A DNA stretch of 64,000 bases, taken from positions 248,001 to 312,000 of the forward strand of contig NZ_CP039393.1 of assembly GCF_004803695.1 (NCBI RefSeq), read 5' to 3'. The stretch's first letter is position 1. Every line of letters begins with the position of its first letter. Below the pieces are notes generated by a model, which searched no databases, was not told the DNA's origin, and saw nothing but the letters and a program-made list of their open reading frames with translations. Positions 50,838 through 60,449 of the stretch are shown here, one piece after another. The stretch is from Muribaculum gordoncarteri. Lineage in GTDB: Bacteria > Bacteroidota > Bacteroidia > Bacteroidales > Muribaculaceae. Both the position numbers and the translations under genes were made by a program.

Positions 50838-53198
50838 TCAATCAAATACGCCCTCGATGCTCTCCTCGGTGCCGCTCTCGTCGACATACTCGCCGAAGTA
50901 CTCTTTGTGGCAGAGGTCGATGTCGGCCGGGAACTCAAACTTTGTGTCCTGGCTATAGGGTAGTGACGGGTCGGCGTAGACCTGCTTCATGTATAGTCCG
51001 TAGATAGGCAGGGCCATTGAAGCGCCCTGACCCATGGCCATGCCGTTGAAGTGGATATAGCGCTCTTCGCCGCCTACCCACACTCCCGACACGAGGCGCG
51101 GGGTGAAGCCCATGAACCATCCGTCGGAGTTGGAGTTGGTTGTACCGGTCTTGCCGCCCATCTGAGCTGTCAGGTTGTAGGGCGGGCGGCGCAGGCGGTT
51201 ACCCGTACCGCCGTCGACCACGTTGAGCAGAATCGACAGAATCTTGTAATAGGCTTCGCGGCTGATGACCTCGGTGTGACGCGGGGTAAACTCCGATATG
51301 ATGTTGCCGTTGTTGTCGGCTATCGCGGTCACGAATAGGGGGTCGACGCGCATTCCGTTGTTGGCAAACGCCGAGTAGGCCGTAACCATCTCCTTGACCG
51401 ACACATCGCACGGGCCGAGACACAGCGACACCACCGGGTCGAGATGGTTGGTGATGCCGAAGTTGTGCATGTTGCGCACAAGTGTGGCGGGCGAGAGCTG
51501 GCTCATCAGTCGGGCCGAGATCCAGTTGTTGGAGTTGGTAAGCGCCCAGCGTATGTCGACCATTTCGCCCACACGGGCGCTGCCGGCGTTACGCGGTGAC
51601 CATGGATTGCCGTTCTCGTCGTAAATGGTGGGCTGTTCGTTCAGGAACTCGTCACATGGGGTGTAGCCCTCCTCCATGGCGTAGGTGTAGAGAAACGGTT
51701 TTATTGTCGAACCTATCTGACGGCGTCCGGTCGACACCATGTCATATTGGAAGAATCGGAAGTCGGGGCCTCCCACGTAAGCCTTCACATGTCCCGTCAT
51801 GGGGTCCATCGACATGAATCCCGAGCGCAGGAAGTGCTTGTTGTAGAGAATCGAGTCCATGGGAGTGAGCGTCGTGTCGATTACTCCCGCGTAGGTAAAC
51901 ACCTTCATGTCGACAGGCGTGTTGAATGCCGTCTTGATTTCACTCTCGCTGCATCCGGCCTTTTTCATCATGATGTAACGGTCGCTCTGCTTCATCGAGT
52001 GGTCGATGAGAGCGGCGAGCTGCGATGACGACAACTCCTCGCGGTTGGTGGTGTAGGGTGCGCCCTTTACATTGCGCTTTTCGCGGAAGAATGCCGGCTG
52101 CAGTGTGCGGCTCAGGTGGGTGTTGACGGCGTTTTCGGCATATCGCTGCATGCGCGAGTCGATTGTGGTGTATATCTTGAGGCCGTCGTTGTAGATGTCA
52201 TATTTTGTTCCGTCGGGCTTGGGGTTCTTTTCGATCCAGCCGAAGAGCGGGTTGGTTTCCCATGCAATTGAGTCGTCGATAAACTTCTGCTTCTCCCATC
52301 CTCGGTAGGCGCTGCGTTCGGGCTTCTTGGCACGCAGGATTCTGCGCAGCTCCTCGCGGAAGTAGGGGGCAGGGCCCTCCTTGTGGTCGACGCGGTGGAA
52401 GTCGAGCTTCAGCGGCAGTTGCTTCAGCGAGTCGAGCTCTTCGCGCGACAGCATGTCCTCCTTGTACATCTGCTCCAGCACCACGTTGCGGCGTTCGCGC
52501 ACGCGCTCGGGCTTGCGCACCGGGTTGTAGTATGACGGATTCTTCACCATTCCCACAAGCGTGGCAGCCTCCTCGACGGTGAGGTCCTTGGGATCCTTGC
52601 CGAAGTACACGTAGGCCGCCGACTTGATGCCTACGGCGTTGTAGAGGAAGTCAAACTGGTTGAGATACATCTTTATGATCTCGTCCTTGGAGTAGAAGCG
52701 CTCGAGCTTCACGGCTATCATCCACTCGATGGGTTTCTGCAGGGCGCGCTGGAACAATCCCTCGCTCGACGGCGAGTAGAGCTGCTTGGCAAGCTGCTGG
52801 GTTATGGTCGAGCCGCCGCCCGCATTCTTCTGTCCCATGAAGATGGTCTTCACCATCACTCGGCCGAGAGCCTTAAGGTCGATTCCCGAGTGATCCTCAA
52901 ATCGCGAGTCCTCGGTAGCGATGAGTGCGTTGATTACGTTCTGCGATATGTCGTCGATGTCGACATAGACGCGGTTGCCCGTGTTGCTGAAATAGCGGCC
53001 CAGCTCCTCACCGTCGGCCGAGTAAACCACCGAGGCAAATCGGTCCTTGGGATTCTTCAGCTCCTCGACCGGAGGCATGTAGCCGATTATTCCGTTATAT
53101 ACGCAGAAGAAAAATATGAATACAGCGGCGACAAGTATTGCAAATGCCGACCACATCAAAGCTATTATTGCGCGTGATTTAGTTGATTTACCCTTCAT
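50838..53198 (-). CDS. Penicillin-binding protein 1A (bifunctional)
   Basis: 786 residues from ATG 53198 (MKGKSTKSRAIIALMWSAFA); an in-frame start at 53261 adds 21 residues ahead of the membrane anchor. One N-terminal membrane helix. The glycosyltransferase domain (about 60-240) has EDSRFEDHSGID and GGSTITQQLAKQLYS. The transpeptidase domain has the SxxK serine in GSTIKPFLYTYAM, SNN in TNSNNWISA and KTG in GGKTGTTNSNSDGWFMG. It polymerises and crosslinks peptidoglycan in the periplasm. Confidence 0.95.
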   Translation of the reverse strand: MKGKSTKSRAIIALMWSAFAILVAAVFIFFFCVYNGIIGYMPPVEELKNPKDRFASVVYSADGEELGRYFSNTGNRVYVDIDDISQNVINALIATEDSRFEDHSGIDLKALGRVMVKTIFMGQKNAGGGSTITQQLAKQLYSPSSEGLFQRALQKPIEWMIAVKLERFYSKDEIIKMYLNQFDFLYNAVGIKSAAYVYFGKDPKDLTVEEAATLVGMVKNPSYYNPVRKPERVRERRNVVLEQMYKEDMLSREELDSLKQLPLKLDFHRVDHKEGPAPYFREELRRILRAKKPERSAYRGWEKQKFIDDSIAWETNPLFGWIEKNPKPDGTKYDIYNDGLKIYTTIDSRMQRYAENAVNTHLSRTLQPAFFREKRNVKGAPYTTNREELSSSQLAALIDHSMKQSDRYIMMKKAGCSESEIKTAFNTPVDMKVFTYAGVIDTTLTPMDSILYNKHFLRSGFMSMDPMTGHVKAYVGGPDFRFFQYDMVSTGRRQIGSTIKPFLYTYAMEEGYTPCDEFLNEQPTIYDENGNPWSPRNAGSARVGEMVDIRWALTNSNNWISARLMSQLSPATLVRNMHNFGITNHLDPVVSLCLGPCDVSVKEMVTAYSAFANNGMRVDPLFVTAIADNNGNIISEFTPRHTEVISREAYYKILSILLNVVDGGTGNRLRRPPYNLTAQMGGKTGTTNSNSDGWFMGFTPRLVSGVWVGGEERYIHFNGMAMGQGASMALPIYGLYMKQVYADPSLPYSQDTKFEFPADIDLCHKEYFGEYVDESGTEESIEGVFD

Positions 53199-53347
53199 GA
53201 ATGCAAAGGTATGGAATTTTGCGTTAGGGTAGGCTTTTTTTGCCTTTGATTTGCATGTCATGGACTATTTTTTCACATATATGTACAATATTGACTTCCA
53301 CATTGACGAAAAATTCATTAATTTGCAACGCCAAAAATTATTATCAC

Positions 53348-55603
53348 ATGAAAATAATCCGAATTGTCACTATTTCGGCCATGCTGCTTGTCGGAGCCGC
53401 GGCCGCAATGGCGCAGGGAACTCTCGACGACTACAACCGGGCCTATTCGCTGCGCGAAAAATTCAATGCCAAGCATGTCTACTACTCCAATGTCACCCCT
53501 TCGTGGATAGGCGACAGTCACAGCTTCTGGTATGTGCGTGAAACCCCCGAGGGACGCATATACACGCTGGTCGATGCCGACAAGAAGTCGCGTCGCGACC
53601 TGTTTGACCACAAGAAGCTTGCAGCCGCTCTTGCCGATAAGAGCGGCAAGGAGGTGAAGGCCGATGCTCTCTATCTTAACGCAGTGCGTCCCAACGGAGC
53701 CAAGGCCGACACCGTCGACTTTATTTGGAACAACCGTTATTGGAGCTATGCCGCCAAGAAGGGCGTGCTCACCGACCGTGGCGAAGTGCCTCCGCGCGGA
53801 CCGCAGCGACACTGGATGGAGGTCGACGACGAGAAGGGTGCCGGGCCTATTGCGTCGCCCGACGGCACCAAGGAGGCTTATATAAAGAACGACAACGTGT
53901 ATGTGCGTGACCGTGCCACCGGCGCCGAGAAGCAGTTGAGCCTCGACGGAACGCTGGGCAACTACTATTCATCCTACATCCGTTGGTCGCCCGACAGCAA
54001 GAAGGTTGCCGCCATGAAAATACGCCCCGTGGAGAAGCGTTATGTCTACTATGTCGAGTCGTCGCCTGCTGATCAGCTTCAGCCCAAGCTACACAAGCAG
54101 GAGTATGCCAAGCCCGGCGATGAACTGCCGTTTAAGGTGCCGTGCATCTTCGATGTCGAGAGCGGCAAGGCCGTTATCCCCGACACGGAGCTGTTTGATT
54201 CGCAATACGACCTGTTCGGCCCTGAATGGAACGACGACAGCAAGGCCGTGACATTTGAGTACAACCAGCGCGGACACAAGGTGTATCGCGTGCTCGAACT
54301 GTCGGCCGAAACCGGCCGCGTGCGCCCCATTGTCGAGGAAACGAGCGACAAGTATGTCAACTATCCGCGTCGCTTCCGTCACGACCTGGCCGACGGCAAG
54401 CGTATGATATGGATGAGCGAGCGTGACAACTGGAATCACCTCTATATGTATGACCGTGACGCTGCACGCCCCACCCATCAGATTACACGTGGGGAGTGGT
54501 ATGTGCGTGATGTGCTGAAAGTCGACGAGGCCAACGGCCGCATCTACTTTTCGGCCAACGGAGTTAACACCGACGAGGATCCCTATTTCATCCGTTACTA
54601 TTCGATCGACTTCGACGGCAATAACCTCACCGACCTGACTCCGGCCAAAGGTACCCACAAGGCGGGATTCTCGCGTGACATGAAATACCTGGTCGATGTC
54701 TACTCTACTGTGGCTGACGCTCCGGTGGCTGTGCTGCGTAACGCTGCCGACGGCTCGGAGGTGATGCCGCTTGAAACAGCCGACATAACCCGACTTAAGG
54801 AGAACGGATGGAAGGCGCCTGAGGTGTTCACCGCTCCCGGACGCGACGGAAAGACCCCGATGTGGGGACTTATCGTGCGACCTACCAACTTCGACCCGTC
54901 AAAGAAATATCCCATCATCGAATACATCTATCAGGGCCCCGGCGACCAGTATGTCCCCAAGGCGTTCCGCCCCTATGACTGGTACATGACATCCATCGCC
55001 GAACTCGGATTTATCGTGGTGATGGTCGACGGAATGGGTACATCGTTCCGCTCGCGCGAATTTGAGAACGTGTGCTACAAGAATCTCAAGGATGCCGGAC
55101 TTCCCGACCACATGGCGTGGATTAAGGCCGCTGCCGAGAAATATCCCTACATGGACATCGACAGGGTGGGCATATACGGCTGCTCGGCCGGCGGACAGGA
55201 GTCGACCAATGCGTTGCTGCTCTATCCCGATTTCTACAAGGCTGCCTATTCGGCATGCGGCTGTCATGACAACCGCATGGACAAGATATGGTGGAATGAG
55301 CTTTGGCTCGGTTATCCCGTGGGCGACCAGTACAAGGAGGGTTCCAATGTCGAGAATGCGCATCTGCTTCGCCGTCCGCTCATGCTTGTCGTTGGCGAAC
55401 TCGACGACAATGTCGATCCTGCGTCGACAATGCAGGTGGTCAATGCGCTCATCAAGGCCAACAAGGACTTTGAGCTCGTTGTCGTTCCCGGTGCTCACCA
55501 CACCATGGGCGAGGACTTCGGCGAACACAAGCGTTACGACTTCTTTGTGCGCAACCTGCTTAACGTGAATCCTCCTGCATGGAGTGACATCACTTACAAG
55601 TAA
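53348..55603 (+). CDS. S9 family peptidase (dipeptidyl peptidase IV type)
   Basis: 751 residues from ATG 53348 (MKIIRIVTISAMLLVGAAAA), with a signal peptide ending near AMAQ; the frame is open to 53240 but without a signal-like start. An N-terminal DPP-IV-type beta-propeller (about 60-480) is followed by an alpha/beta-hydrolase domain with the nucleophile in YGCSAGGQES (Ser near 613), Asp in GELDDNVD (near 686) and His in GAHHTMGE (near 716). It cleaves dipeptides, often after Pro or Ala, in the periplasm. Its 3' end overlaps the convergent glycerate kinase by 14 bp. Confidence 0.92.
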   Translation: MKIIRIVTISAMLLVGAAAAMAQGTLDDYNRAYSLREKFNAKHVYYSNVTPSWIGDSHSFWYVRETPEGRIYTLVDADKKSRRDLFDHKKLAAALADKSGKEVKADALYLNAVRPNGAKADTVDFIWNNRYWSYAAKKGVLTDRGEVPPRGPQRHWMEVDDEKGAGPIASPDGTKEAYIKNDNVYVRDRATGAEKQLSLDGTLGNYYSSYIRWSPDSKKVAAMKIRPVEKRYVYYVESSPADQLQPKLHKQEYAKPGDELPFKVPCIFDVESGKAVIPDTELFDSQYDLFGPEWNDDSKAVTFEYNQRGHKVYRVLELSAETGRVRPIVEETSDKYVNYPRRFRHDLADGKRMIWMSERDNWNHLYMYDRDAARPTHQITRGEWYVRDVLKVDEANGRIYFSANGVNTDEDPYFIRYYSIDFDGNNLTDLTPAKGTHKAGFSRDMKYLVDVYSTVADAPVAVLRNAADGSEVMPLETADITRLKENGWKAPEVFTAPGRDGKTPMWGLIVRPTNFDPSKKYPIIEYIYQGPGDQYVPKAFRPYDWYMTSIAELGFIVVMVDGMGTSFRSREFENVCYKNLKDAGLPDHMAWIKAAAEKYPYMDIDRVGIYGCSAGGQESTNALLLYPDFYKAAYSACGCHDNRMDKIWWNELWLGYPVGDQYKEGSNVENAHLLRRPLMLVVGELDDNVDPASTMQVVNALIKANKDFELVVVPGAHHTMGEDFGEHKRYDFFVRNLLNVNPPAWSDITYK

Positions 55604-56738
55604 ACGCCTTTATAAGCTGCATTATCTGCGTGGCGGTGCTGCGCAGGTTGCGTGACGCTGTTTCGCGTTGCATCGCCTCGTCGAGTGAAACTGGCGAGGG
55701 CTGAATTGAAAATACTCCCGACATACCGGCGCGGTCGAACTCTTCACAGTGGTCGATCGCGCCGCTTAGCGCAATGACCGGTACTGCGGCACGGCGAGCG
55801 TGACGCAACACCCCCATCGGGACTTTGCCGTGAAGTGTCTGCGCGTCCATGTGCCCTTCGCCGGTTATTACGAGGTCGGCGTCACGCAGTTCGTCGTCAA
55901 ATCCCGCAAGGTCGAGCACCATCTCTATGCCCGAGCGCATTTCGGCGTTGAAAAATGCGGCAAACATGGCTCCCAATCCTCCTGCGGCACCTGCTCCCGG
56001 CAAGTCGGCTACATCGATGCCTAAGTCACGCGTTACGCAGCGTGACCAGTTACGTAACCCGAGGTCGAGTTGCTCGATCTGTTGAGGTGACGCACCTTTT
56101 TGAGCCGCAAATGTGAATGCGGCTCCCGATTCACCGTAAAGCGGGTTGTCGACATCGCACATCAGCGTGAACCTGCAGTCACGCAATGCGTCAGCGTCAC
56201 GTGACGCGACTATGTGGGCCAATTCGGATAGTGACGCACCCGATGGCGTAAGAGTTTTGCCGTTACGATCGAGGTGCCTGTAGCCGAGAGCTGCGAGTAT
56301 TCCAAGGCCGGCATCGTTGGTTGCACTGCCTCCAAGCCCTATGATGAAGTTGCGGCATCCGCGGCTGAAGGCATCGGCGATTATTAATCCCGTGCCGAAT
56401 GTCGACGAGGCCATTATGTCACGCTCGTCGCGTGACACTGTGTTCAGCCCGCTTGCGGCAGCGGTTTCTATTATGGCGGTTTTGCCCTCGGCGGTTTCCG
56501 CGATTGCGTATTTTGCCGTCATTTTCTTCATCAGTGGGTTCACGGTGTCGATGGTGACGATTTGTGCGTCAAGCCTCTCGGCTACGGCCTCTACGCTCCC
56601 TTCGCCTCCGTCGGCAAGAGGTATCTCGACCAATGTTGCGTGGGGAGCTGCGTCACGTACTCCGCAGGCTATTGCGTGAGCCGCTTCGGTTGAAGTGAGC
56701 GAACCCTTGAAAGAATCGGGTGCGATGATAATTTTCAT
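55590..56738 (-). CDS. Glycerate kinase
   Basis: 382 residues. MKIIIAPDSFKGSLTSTEAA at the start, IPLADGGEGSVEA, a glycine-rich FIIGLGGSATNDAGLGILAALGY and VITGEGHMDAQTLHGKVPMGV are the GarK-family signatures. It phosphorylates D-glycerate to 2-phosphoglycerate, feeding it into glycolysis. Full length. The sequence is unusually rich in the 7-mer GCGTCAC/GTGACGC, a trait shared with the next gene. Divergent from the PorE-like gene. Confidence 0.93.
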   Translation of the reverse strand: MKIIIAPDSFKGSLTSTEAAHAIACGVRDAAPHATLVEIPLADGGEGSVEAVAERLDAQIVTIDTVNPLMKKMTAKYAIAETAEGKTAIIETAAASGLNTVSRDERDIMASSTFGTGLIIADAFSRGCRNFIIGLGGSATNDAGLGILAALGYRHLDRNGKTLTPSGASLSELAHIVASRDADALRDCRFTLMCDVDNPLYGESGAAFTFAAQKGASPQQIEQLDLGLRNWSRCVTRDLGIDVADLPGAGAAGGLGAMFAAFFNAEMRSGIEMVLDLAGFDDELRDADLVITGEGHMDAQTLHGKVPMGVLRHARRAAVPVIALSGAIDHCEEFDRAGMSGVFSIQPSPVSLDEAMQRETASRNLRSTATQIMQLIKAFTCK

Positions 56739-56746
56739 GCGTCAGA

Positions 56747-56776
56747 TTGTTTTACCGACAAATATACCTAAATTTG
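56747..56776 (+). promoter_or_regulatory. Promoter of the PorE-like gene
   Basis: TTG 56747-56749, 19-bp spacer, TAAATTTG 56769-56776, 35 bp before the ATG. Confidence 0.6.
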
Positions 56777-56810
56777 TGATATAATTGGATTATATAGCCA
56801 TTATATAATT

Positions 56811-58796
56811 ATGGCAGGAATGCGCATTACACTGTTGACCGGTTGGCTCGCGGGTATCGCTATTGCGGTGATGCTCGGCGGGTGTGGTGTGTCGCGGCTT
56901 GCCGAGGCCGACATGATGATGTCACGCGGCGAGTATTACGATGCGTCACGTGCTTATCGCAAGGTCTACAACAGCCTCGCCAAGAAAGAGCAACGCGCTC
57001 TCAGGGGCGAGGTGGCATTCAAGATGGGGGAGTGTTCCTTCCGTATAAACCGCATGGCTAATGCGTCACAGGCATTTCGCAATGCCATCCGTTACGGTTA
57101 CAGCGATTCTACCGCGTCACTCTACTTGGGGCGCGCCTTGCAGGCCGAGGGTGAATACACCAAAGCCATTGAGGCTTACAACGACTATCTTGCCACTTCA
57201 CCACGTGACGCCAAGATGGCCGAGAACGGCATCGCCGGGTGTCGTCACGCTTTGTCGACACGGTCGGTTGCGTCACGTTATGTGGTAAAGAACCCCAAGC
57301 TGTTCAATTCCAATCGTTCCGACTTCGCCCCGTTTCTTGACCCGGTGCGTGACATACTCTATATCACCACTACCAACGAGCGCGTCAACGGCGATGCGCG
57401 AAGTGAGATAACGGGCATGAAAAACTCCGACCTGTGGATGTCACGCCGCAATGAACAGGGCGACTGGATGCGCCCCGAGCCTCTCGAGGGCGATGTAAAC
57501 AGCGAGCATGACGAGGGCATAGCCGCGTTGTTGCCCGACGGCATGACGATGTATCTCACTGTAGCGAAGCGTGACATGAACCGTGACACCGCTGTAGGCA
57601 TATACACTTCCAGGCGAAGTGACGCACAATGGAGCCGCCCCGTGAGATTGGAAATAGATGATGACTCGGTGGCGAGTTACGGACATCCGTCACCGTCGCC
57701 CGACGGAAAGTGGCTCTACTTCACCTCTGACCGTCGCGGAGGTTACGGAGGCAAGGATATATGGCGCATGAGGATTGACCGTGACGGTGCAAGACCTGAG
57801 AATCTCGGCCCGTTGATCAACACCGCCGGCGATGAGATGTTTCCCACAGTGCGTGACGACAGCCTGCTCTACTTTGCAAGCAACGGTCATCCCGGTTACG
57901 GAGGCCTTGACATATATTGCGCCCGGTTGTTGCCTTCGGGTGCATGGAACGTTGTCAACATGGGAAAGCCTGTGAACTCGGCCGGCGATGACTTCGCGAT
58001 AACGTTTGGTGAGGGTGAGAGCGGCTTTTTCAGCAGCAATCGCGGTGACCGTCGGGGTTACGACCACATATACTCATTTGTGTTGCCCGATTTACGCATA
58101 TCCATCGGCGGCCATGTCACCGACCGCGATGAGGAGCCTATAGGGGGCGCTGTTGTGAGGATAGTGGGTGACGACGGCACCAACCGCAAAGCAGTGGCGC
58201 GTAACGACGGTTCGTTTTCACTGCCGTTGCAGCGCGGGGTGCGTTACGTGATGCTCGCGACTGCTCCGGGCTATCTTAACGCAAAGCAGGAGTTCATCTC
58301 CGATGACGCTGAAGAGGATGCCGAATATGCCGTGGATTTCATGCTTGCATCGCTTACCCGACCCAATGTCATCGACAATATATTCTACGATTTTGACAAG
58401 GCGACATTGCGTCCCGAGTCGCGGCAGGCTCTTGATTCGTTGGCGCAGGTGTTGCACGACAATCCCAATGTAACGATTGAACTTGCAGCACACACCGACC
58501 GCAAAGGCTCGGAAGAGTATAATGTCGCACTTTCGCAGCGTCGTGCTCAGTCGGTGATAGATTACCTCATAGCGTCAGGAATCGACAAAGAGCGCCTGAA
58601 GCCTGTAGGTTACGGTGAATCGCAACCTAAACGCGTGACACGACGCCTGCACCGCCTCTATCCTCAATTTGCCGAAGGTGATGTACTCGATGAAGAGTAT
58701 ATCGGACGACTTGATGAGGCGAATCAAGAGATAGCCGACCAAATAAATAGACGAACCGAATTTCAAGTATTATCCATAGACTATAAAATGTATTGA
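56811..58796 (+). CDS. PorE-like lipoprotein: TPR, beta-propeller, carboxypeptidase-like and OmpA domains
   Basis: 661 residues. The lipoprotein signal has its Cys in MLGGCGVS. TPR-like helices (about 30-145: AEADMMMSRGEYYDASRAYRKVY) are followed by PD40-type propeller repeats (about 160-420: PSPDGKWLYFTSDRRGGYGGKDIW, LYFASNGHPGYGGLDIY). A carboxypeptidase regulatory-like Ig domain (about 425-505) and a C-terminal OmpA domain (NIFYDFDKATLRPESRQALDSL, HTDRKGSEEYNVALSQRRAQ) complete it. This four-part layout equals PorE of the type IX secretion system in Porphyromonas, which binds peptidoglycan. Other OmpA-TPR-PD40 lipoproteins look alike, so the PorE name is probable, not certain. Confidence 0.8.
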   Translation: MAGMRITLLTGWLAGIAIAVMLGGCGVSRLAEADMMMSRGEYYDASRAYRKVYNSLAKKEQRALRGEVAFKMGECSFRINRMANASQAFRNAIRYGYSDSTASLYLGRALQAEGEYTKAIEAYNDYLATSPRDAKMAENGIAGCRHALSTRSVASRYVVKNPKLFNSNRSDFAPFLDPVRDILYITTTNERVNGDARSEITGMKNSDLWMSRRNEQGDWMRPEPLEGDVNSEHDEGIAALLPDGMTMYLTVAKRDMNRDTAVGIYTSRRSDAQWSRPVRLEIDDDSVASYGHPSPSPDGKWLYFTSDRRGGYGGKDIWRMRIDRDGARPENLGPLINTAGDEMFPTVRDDSLLYFASNGHPGYGGLDIYCARLLPSGAWNVVNMGKPVNSAGDDFAITFGEGESGFFSSNRGDRRGYDHIYSFVLPDLRISIGGHVTDRDEEPIGGAVVRIVGDDGTNRKAVARNDGSFSLPLQRGVRYVMLATAPGYLNAKQEFISDDAEEDAEYAVDFMLASLTRPNVIDNIFYDFDKATLRPESRQALDSLAQVLHDNPNVTIELAAHTDRKGSEEYNVALSQRRAQSVIDYLIASGIDKERLKPVGYGESQPKRVTRRLHRLYPQFAEGDVLDEEYIGRLDEANQEIADQINRRTEFQVLSIDYKMY

Positions 58797-58798
58797 TT

Positions 58799-59767
58799 AT
58801 GAGTGAATTCCGCACTATAGTACAACCGCTTGAGAATCAGCAGGGATTGATCGATCATTCCCACCCGGTGGTCATGCTCGGTTCCTGCTTCAGCGATAAC
58901 GTGGGGCAGCGCCTTTGCGACGGCCTTTTTGATTGCATTGTCAACCCATGCGGTACATTGTATAATCCGGCAAGCATAGCCAATGCCGTGCTCGATCTGC
59001 TCTACGACCGTGACTATACGATTGATGATCTGTTTCAGCACGAAGGAGTGTGGCACAGTTTTTCGCATCATTCAAGATTTTCGGGTACCGACCCTGACCA
59101 AGTGCTTGAATCAATCAACGAGTCGGCCGACAGGGCCCGCAAGGCGTTGTCGAATGCATCGGCGATTATCGTGACATTCGGCACGGCCTACCTGTTCAGA
59201 TTGCGCGAAAATCATCGAGTGGTTGCCAATTGCCATAAAATGCCGGCGACTATGTTTTCACGCGAAATGCTTCCGGCCGATAAGATAACCGGATTGTGGC
59301 GCAAGATGGTAAAAGAGATAACCGCGCGTTACCCCGGAATGAAGGTTGTATTTACCGTAAGCCCCATACGCCATCTTGCCAACGGAGCGCACGGCAATCA
59401 GATAAGCAAGTCTACATTGTTGCTCGGAGTGGATGCGCTGGCGCGTGAAATGCCTGAATCGGTGGTCTATTTCCCCGCCTATGAAATAATGATGGACGAC
59501 TTGCGTGACTATCGCTTTTACACCGCCGACATGACTCATCCCTCGGATGTTGCGGTTGATTACATATACGATGTGTTCCGCCGTTCATTCATGACCGATG
59601 ACACGCGTGACCTCGAGCAGCAGTGTCTTAAACTGTCACGCCGCTTGAAACACCGTCACATTTCGGCAACCACCGAAGCCGTGGACGGTTTTGAGGCAGG
59701 GACACAGGCGATGATTTCGGAACTTGTTGCAGTTCATCCCGAGTTGCGTCATGTACTACATCAATAG
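58799..59767 (+). CDS. GSCFA domain protein
   Basis: 322 residues from ATG 58799, 2 bp after the PorE-like stop. The name-giving GSCFS motif lies in PVVMLGSCFSDNVGQRLCDGL, with NPCGTLYNPASIANAV, IVTFGTAYLFR and VFTVSPIRHLANGAHGNQISKSTLL, ending in the SGNH-hydrolase-like TADMTHPSDVAVDYIYDVF. GSCFA proteins are probably SGNH-type esterases of unknown substrate. It is likely cotranscribed with the PorE-like gene. Confidence 0.9.
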   Translation: MSEFRTIVQPLENQQGLIDHSHPVVMLGSCFSDNVGQRLCDGLFDCIVNPCGTLYNPASIANAVLDLLYDRDYTIDDLFQHEGVWHSFSHHSRFSGTDPDQVLESINESADRARKALSNASAIIVTFGTAYLFRLRENHRVVANCHKMPATMFSREMLPADKITGLWRKMVKEITARYPGMKVVFTVSPIRHLANGAHGNQISKSTLLLGVDALAREMPESVVYFPAYEIMMDDLRDYRFYTADMTHPSDVAVDYIYDVFRRSFMTDDTRDLEQQCLKLSRRLKHRHISATTEAVDGFEAGTQAMISELVAVHPELRHVLHQ

Positions 59768-59791
59768 ATAGTAGGATACAGGCACAAAAAA

Positions 59792-59817
59792 GAGGGGTCG
59801 CATTTCTGCGACCCCTC
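59792..59817 (-). terminator. Terminator of the tRNA-Leu gene
   Basis: Perfect 11-bp stem (59792-59802 with 59807-59817) and TTTC loop directly after the tRNA; on the minus strand it is followed by TTTTTT. It may also end the plus-strand GSCFA transcript. Confidence 0.88.
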
Positions 59818-59820
59818 GGG

Positions 59821-59904
59821 TACCTGAAGTGGGACTCGAACCCACACAGCCGTAATGGCCAAGGGATTTTAAGTCCCTCGTGTCTACCATTCCACCATTC
59901 AGGC
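59821..59904 (-). tRNA. tRNA-Leu (anticodon UAA)
   Basis: 84 nt. Acceptor arm GCCTGAA pairs with TTCAGGT (first pair G-T) with discriminator A; D-arm with TGGTAGAC; anticodon stem GGGAC/..TCCC with loop CTTAAAA giving UAA; a long variable arm (TGGCCATTACGGCT) as in class II tRNAs; T-arm GTGGGTTCGAGTCCCAC. CCA is not encoded. Confidence 0.96.
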
Positions 59905-59964
59905 AGCTTACGGCGCGACAAAGATAGTAAGTAATTTTGGATTACGCAAATTGCGTATTTAATT

Positions 59965-60447
59965 TCAGAAGACGATAGTGTAGCCGCCGGCTGAAGCGCG
60001 CACCGCGCGATAGCGGCGAAGCCCGTATTTATGCTCGTGTGCCGGACCCGACAGCGGACTTCCGTTGAACTCGCACACATCGTAGCGTGAGCCGCATTTG
60101 TGACAAACGGCTTGTAGTGTCGATGTGTCGAAAACTACACGCACATTAGGAGTACATTCTACCGGACAGGCGAGGTCGTAGGCAAGGGGAGAGCCGCTCA
60201 TGTCGGTCACCAACAGGATTCCGCCAAATCCCGTGTAAGTCATGGCCGTGTAAGGAAAATCGGCAGGCTGTTTTTCCGACTTGATGAAGTAACGGAATTG
60301 TCCCACGGTGTGTACGCCGTATGTGTCCCAATATCCTTGATTGCCGAGGTCGATATTTACAGCCGTTACAGGAATGCGGTCGTCATTGACATCGGAGCAT
60401 GACAACAACGCAAACATGGCGACAATCACTGATATATATCGGAGCAT
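59965..60447 (-). CDS. Four-cysteine Rieske-fold-like lipoprotein
   Basis: 160 residues; lipoprotein signal (MFALLSCSDVNDD). The body has LACPVECTPNVRVVFD, VCHKCGSRYDVCEFNGSPL and SGPAHEHKYGLRRYRA, the layout of a Rieske domain near the end of the chain. However the ligands are C-x3-C and C-x2-C instead of CxH/CxxH, so the 2Fe-2S Rieske cluster with two His is not expected. Zinc or a four-Cys iron site is possible. It lies 2 bp downstream of argH on the same strand. Function unknown. Confidence 0.75.
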   Translation of the reverse strand: MLRYISVIVAMFALLSCSDVNDDRIPVTAVNIDLGNQGYWDTYGVHTVGQFRYFIKSEKQPADFPYTAMTYTGFGGILLVTDMSGSPLAYDLACPVECTPNVRVVFDTSTLQAVCHKCGSRYDVCEFNGSPLSGPAHEHKYGLRRYRAVRASAGGYTIVF

Positions 60448-60449
60448 AT

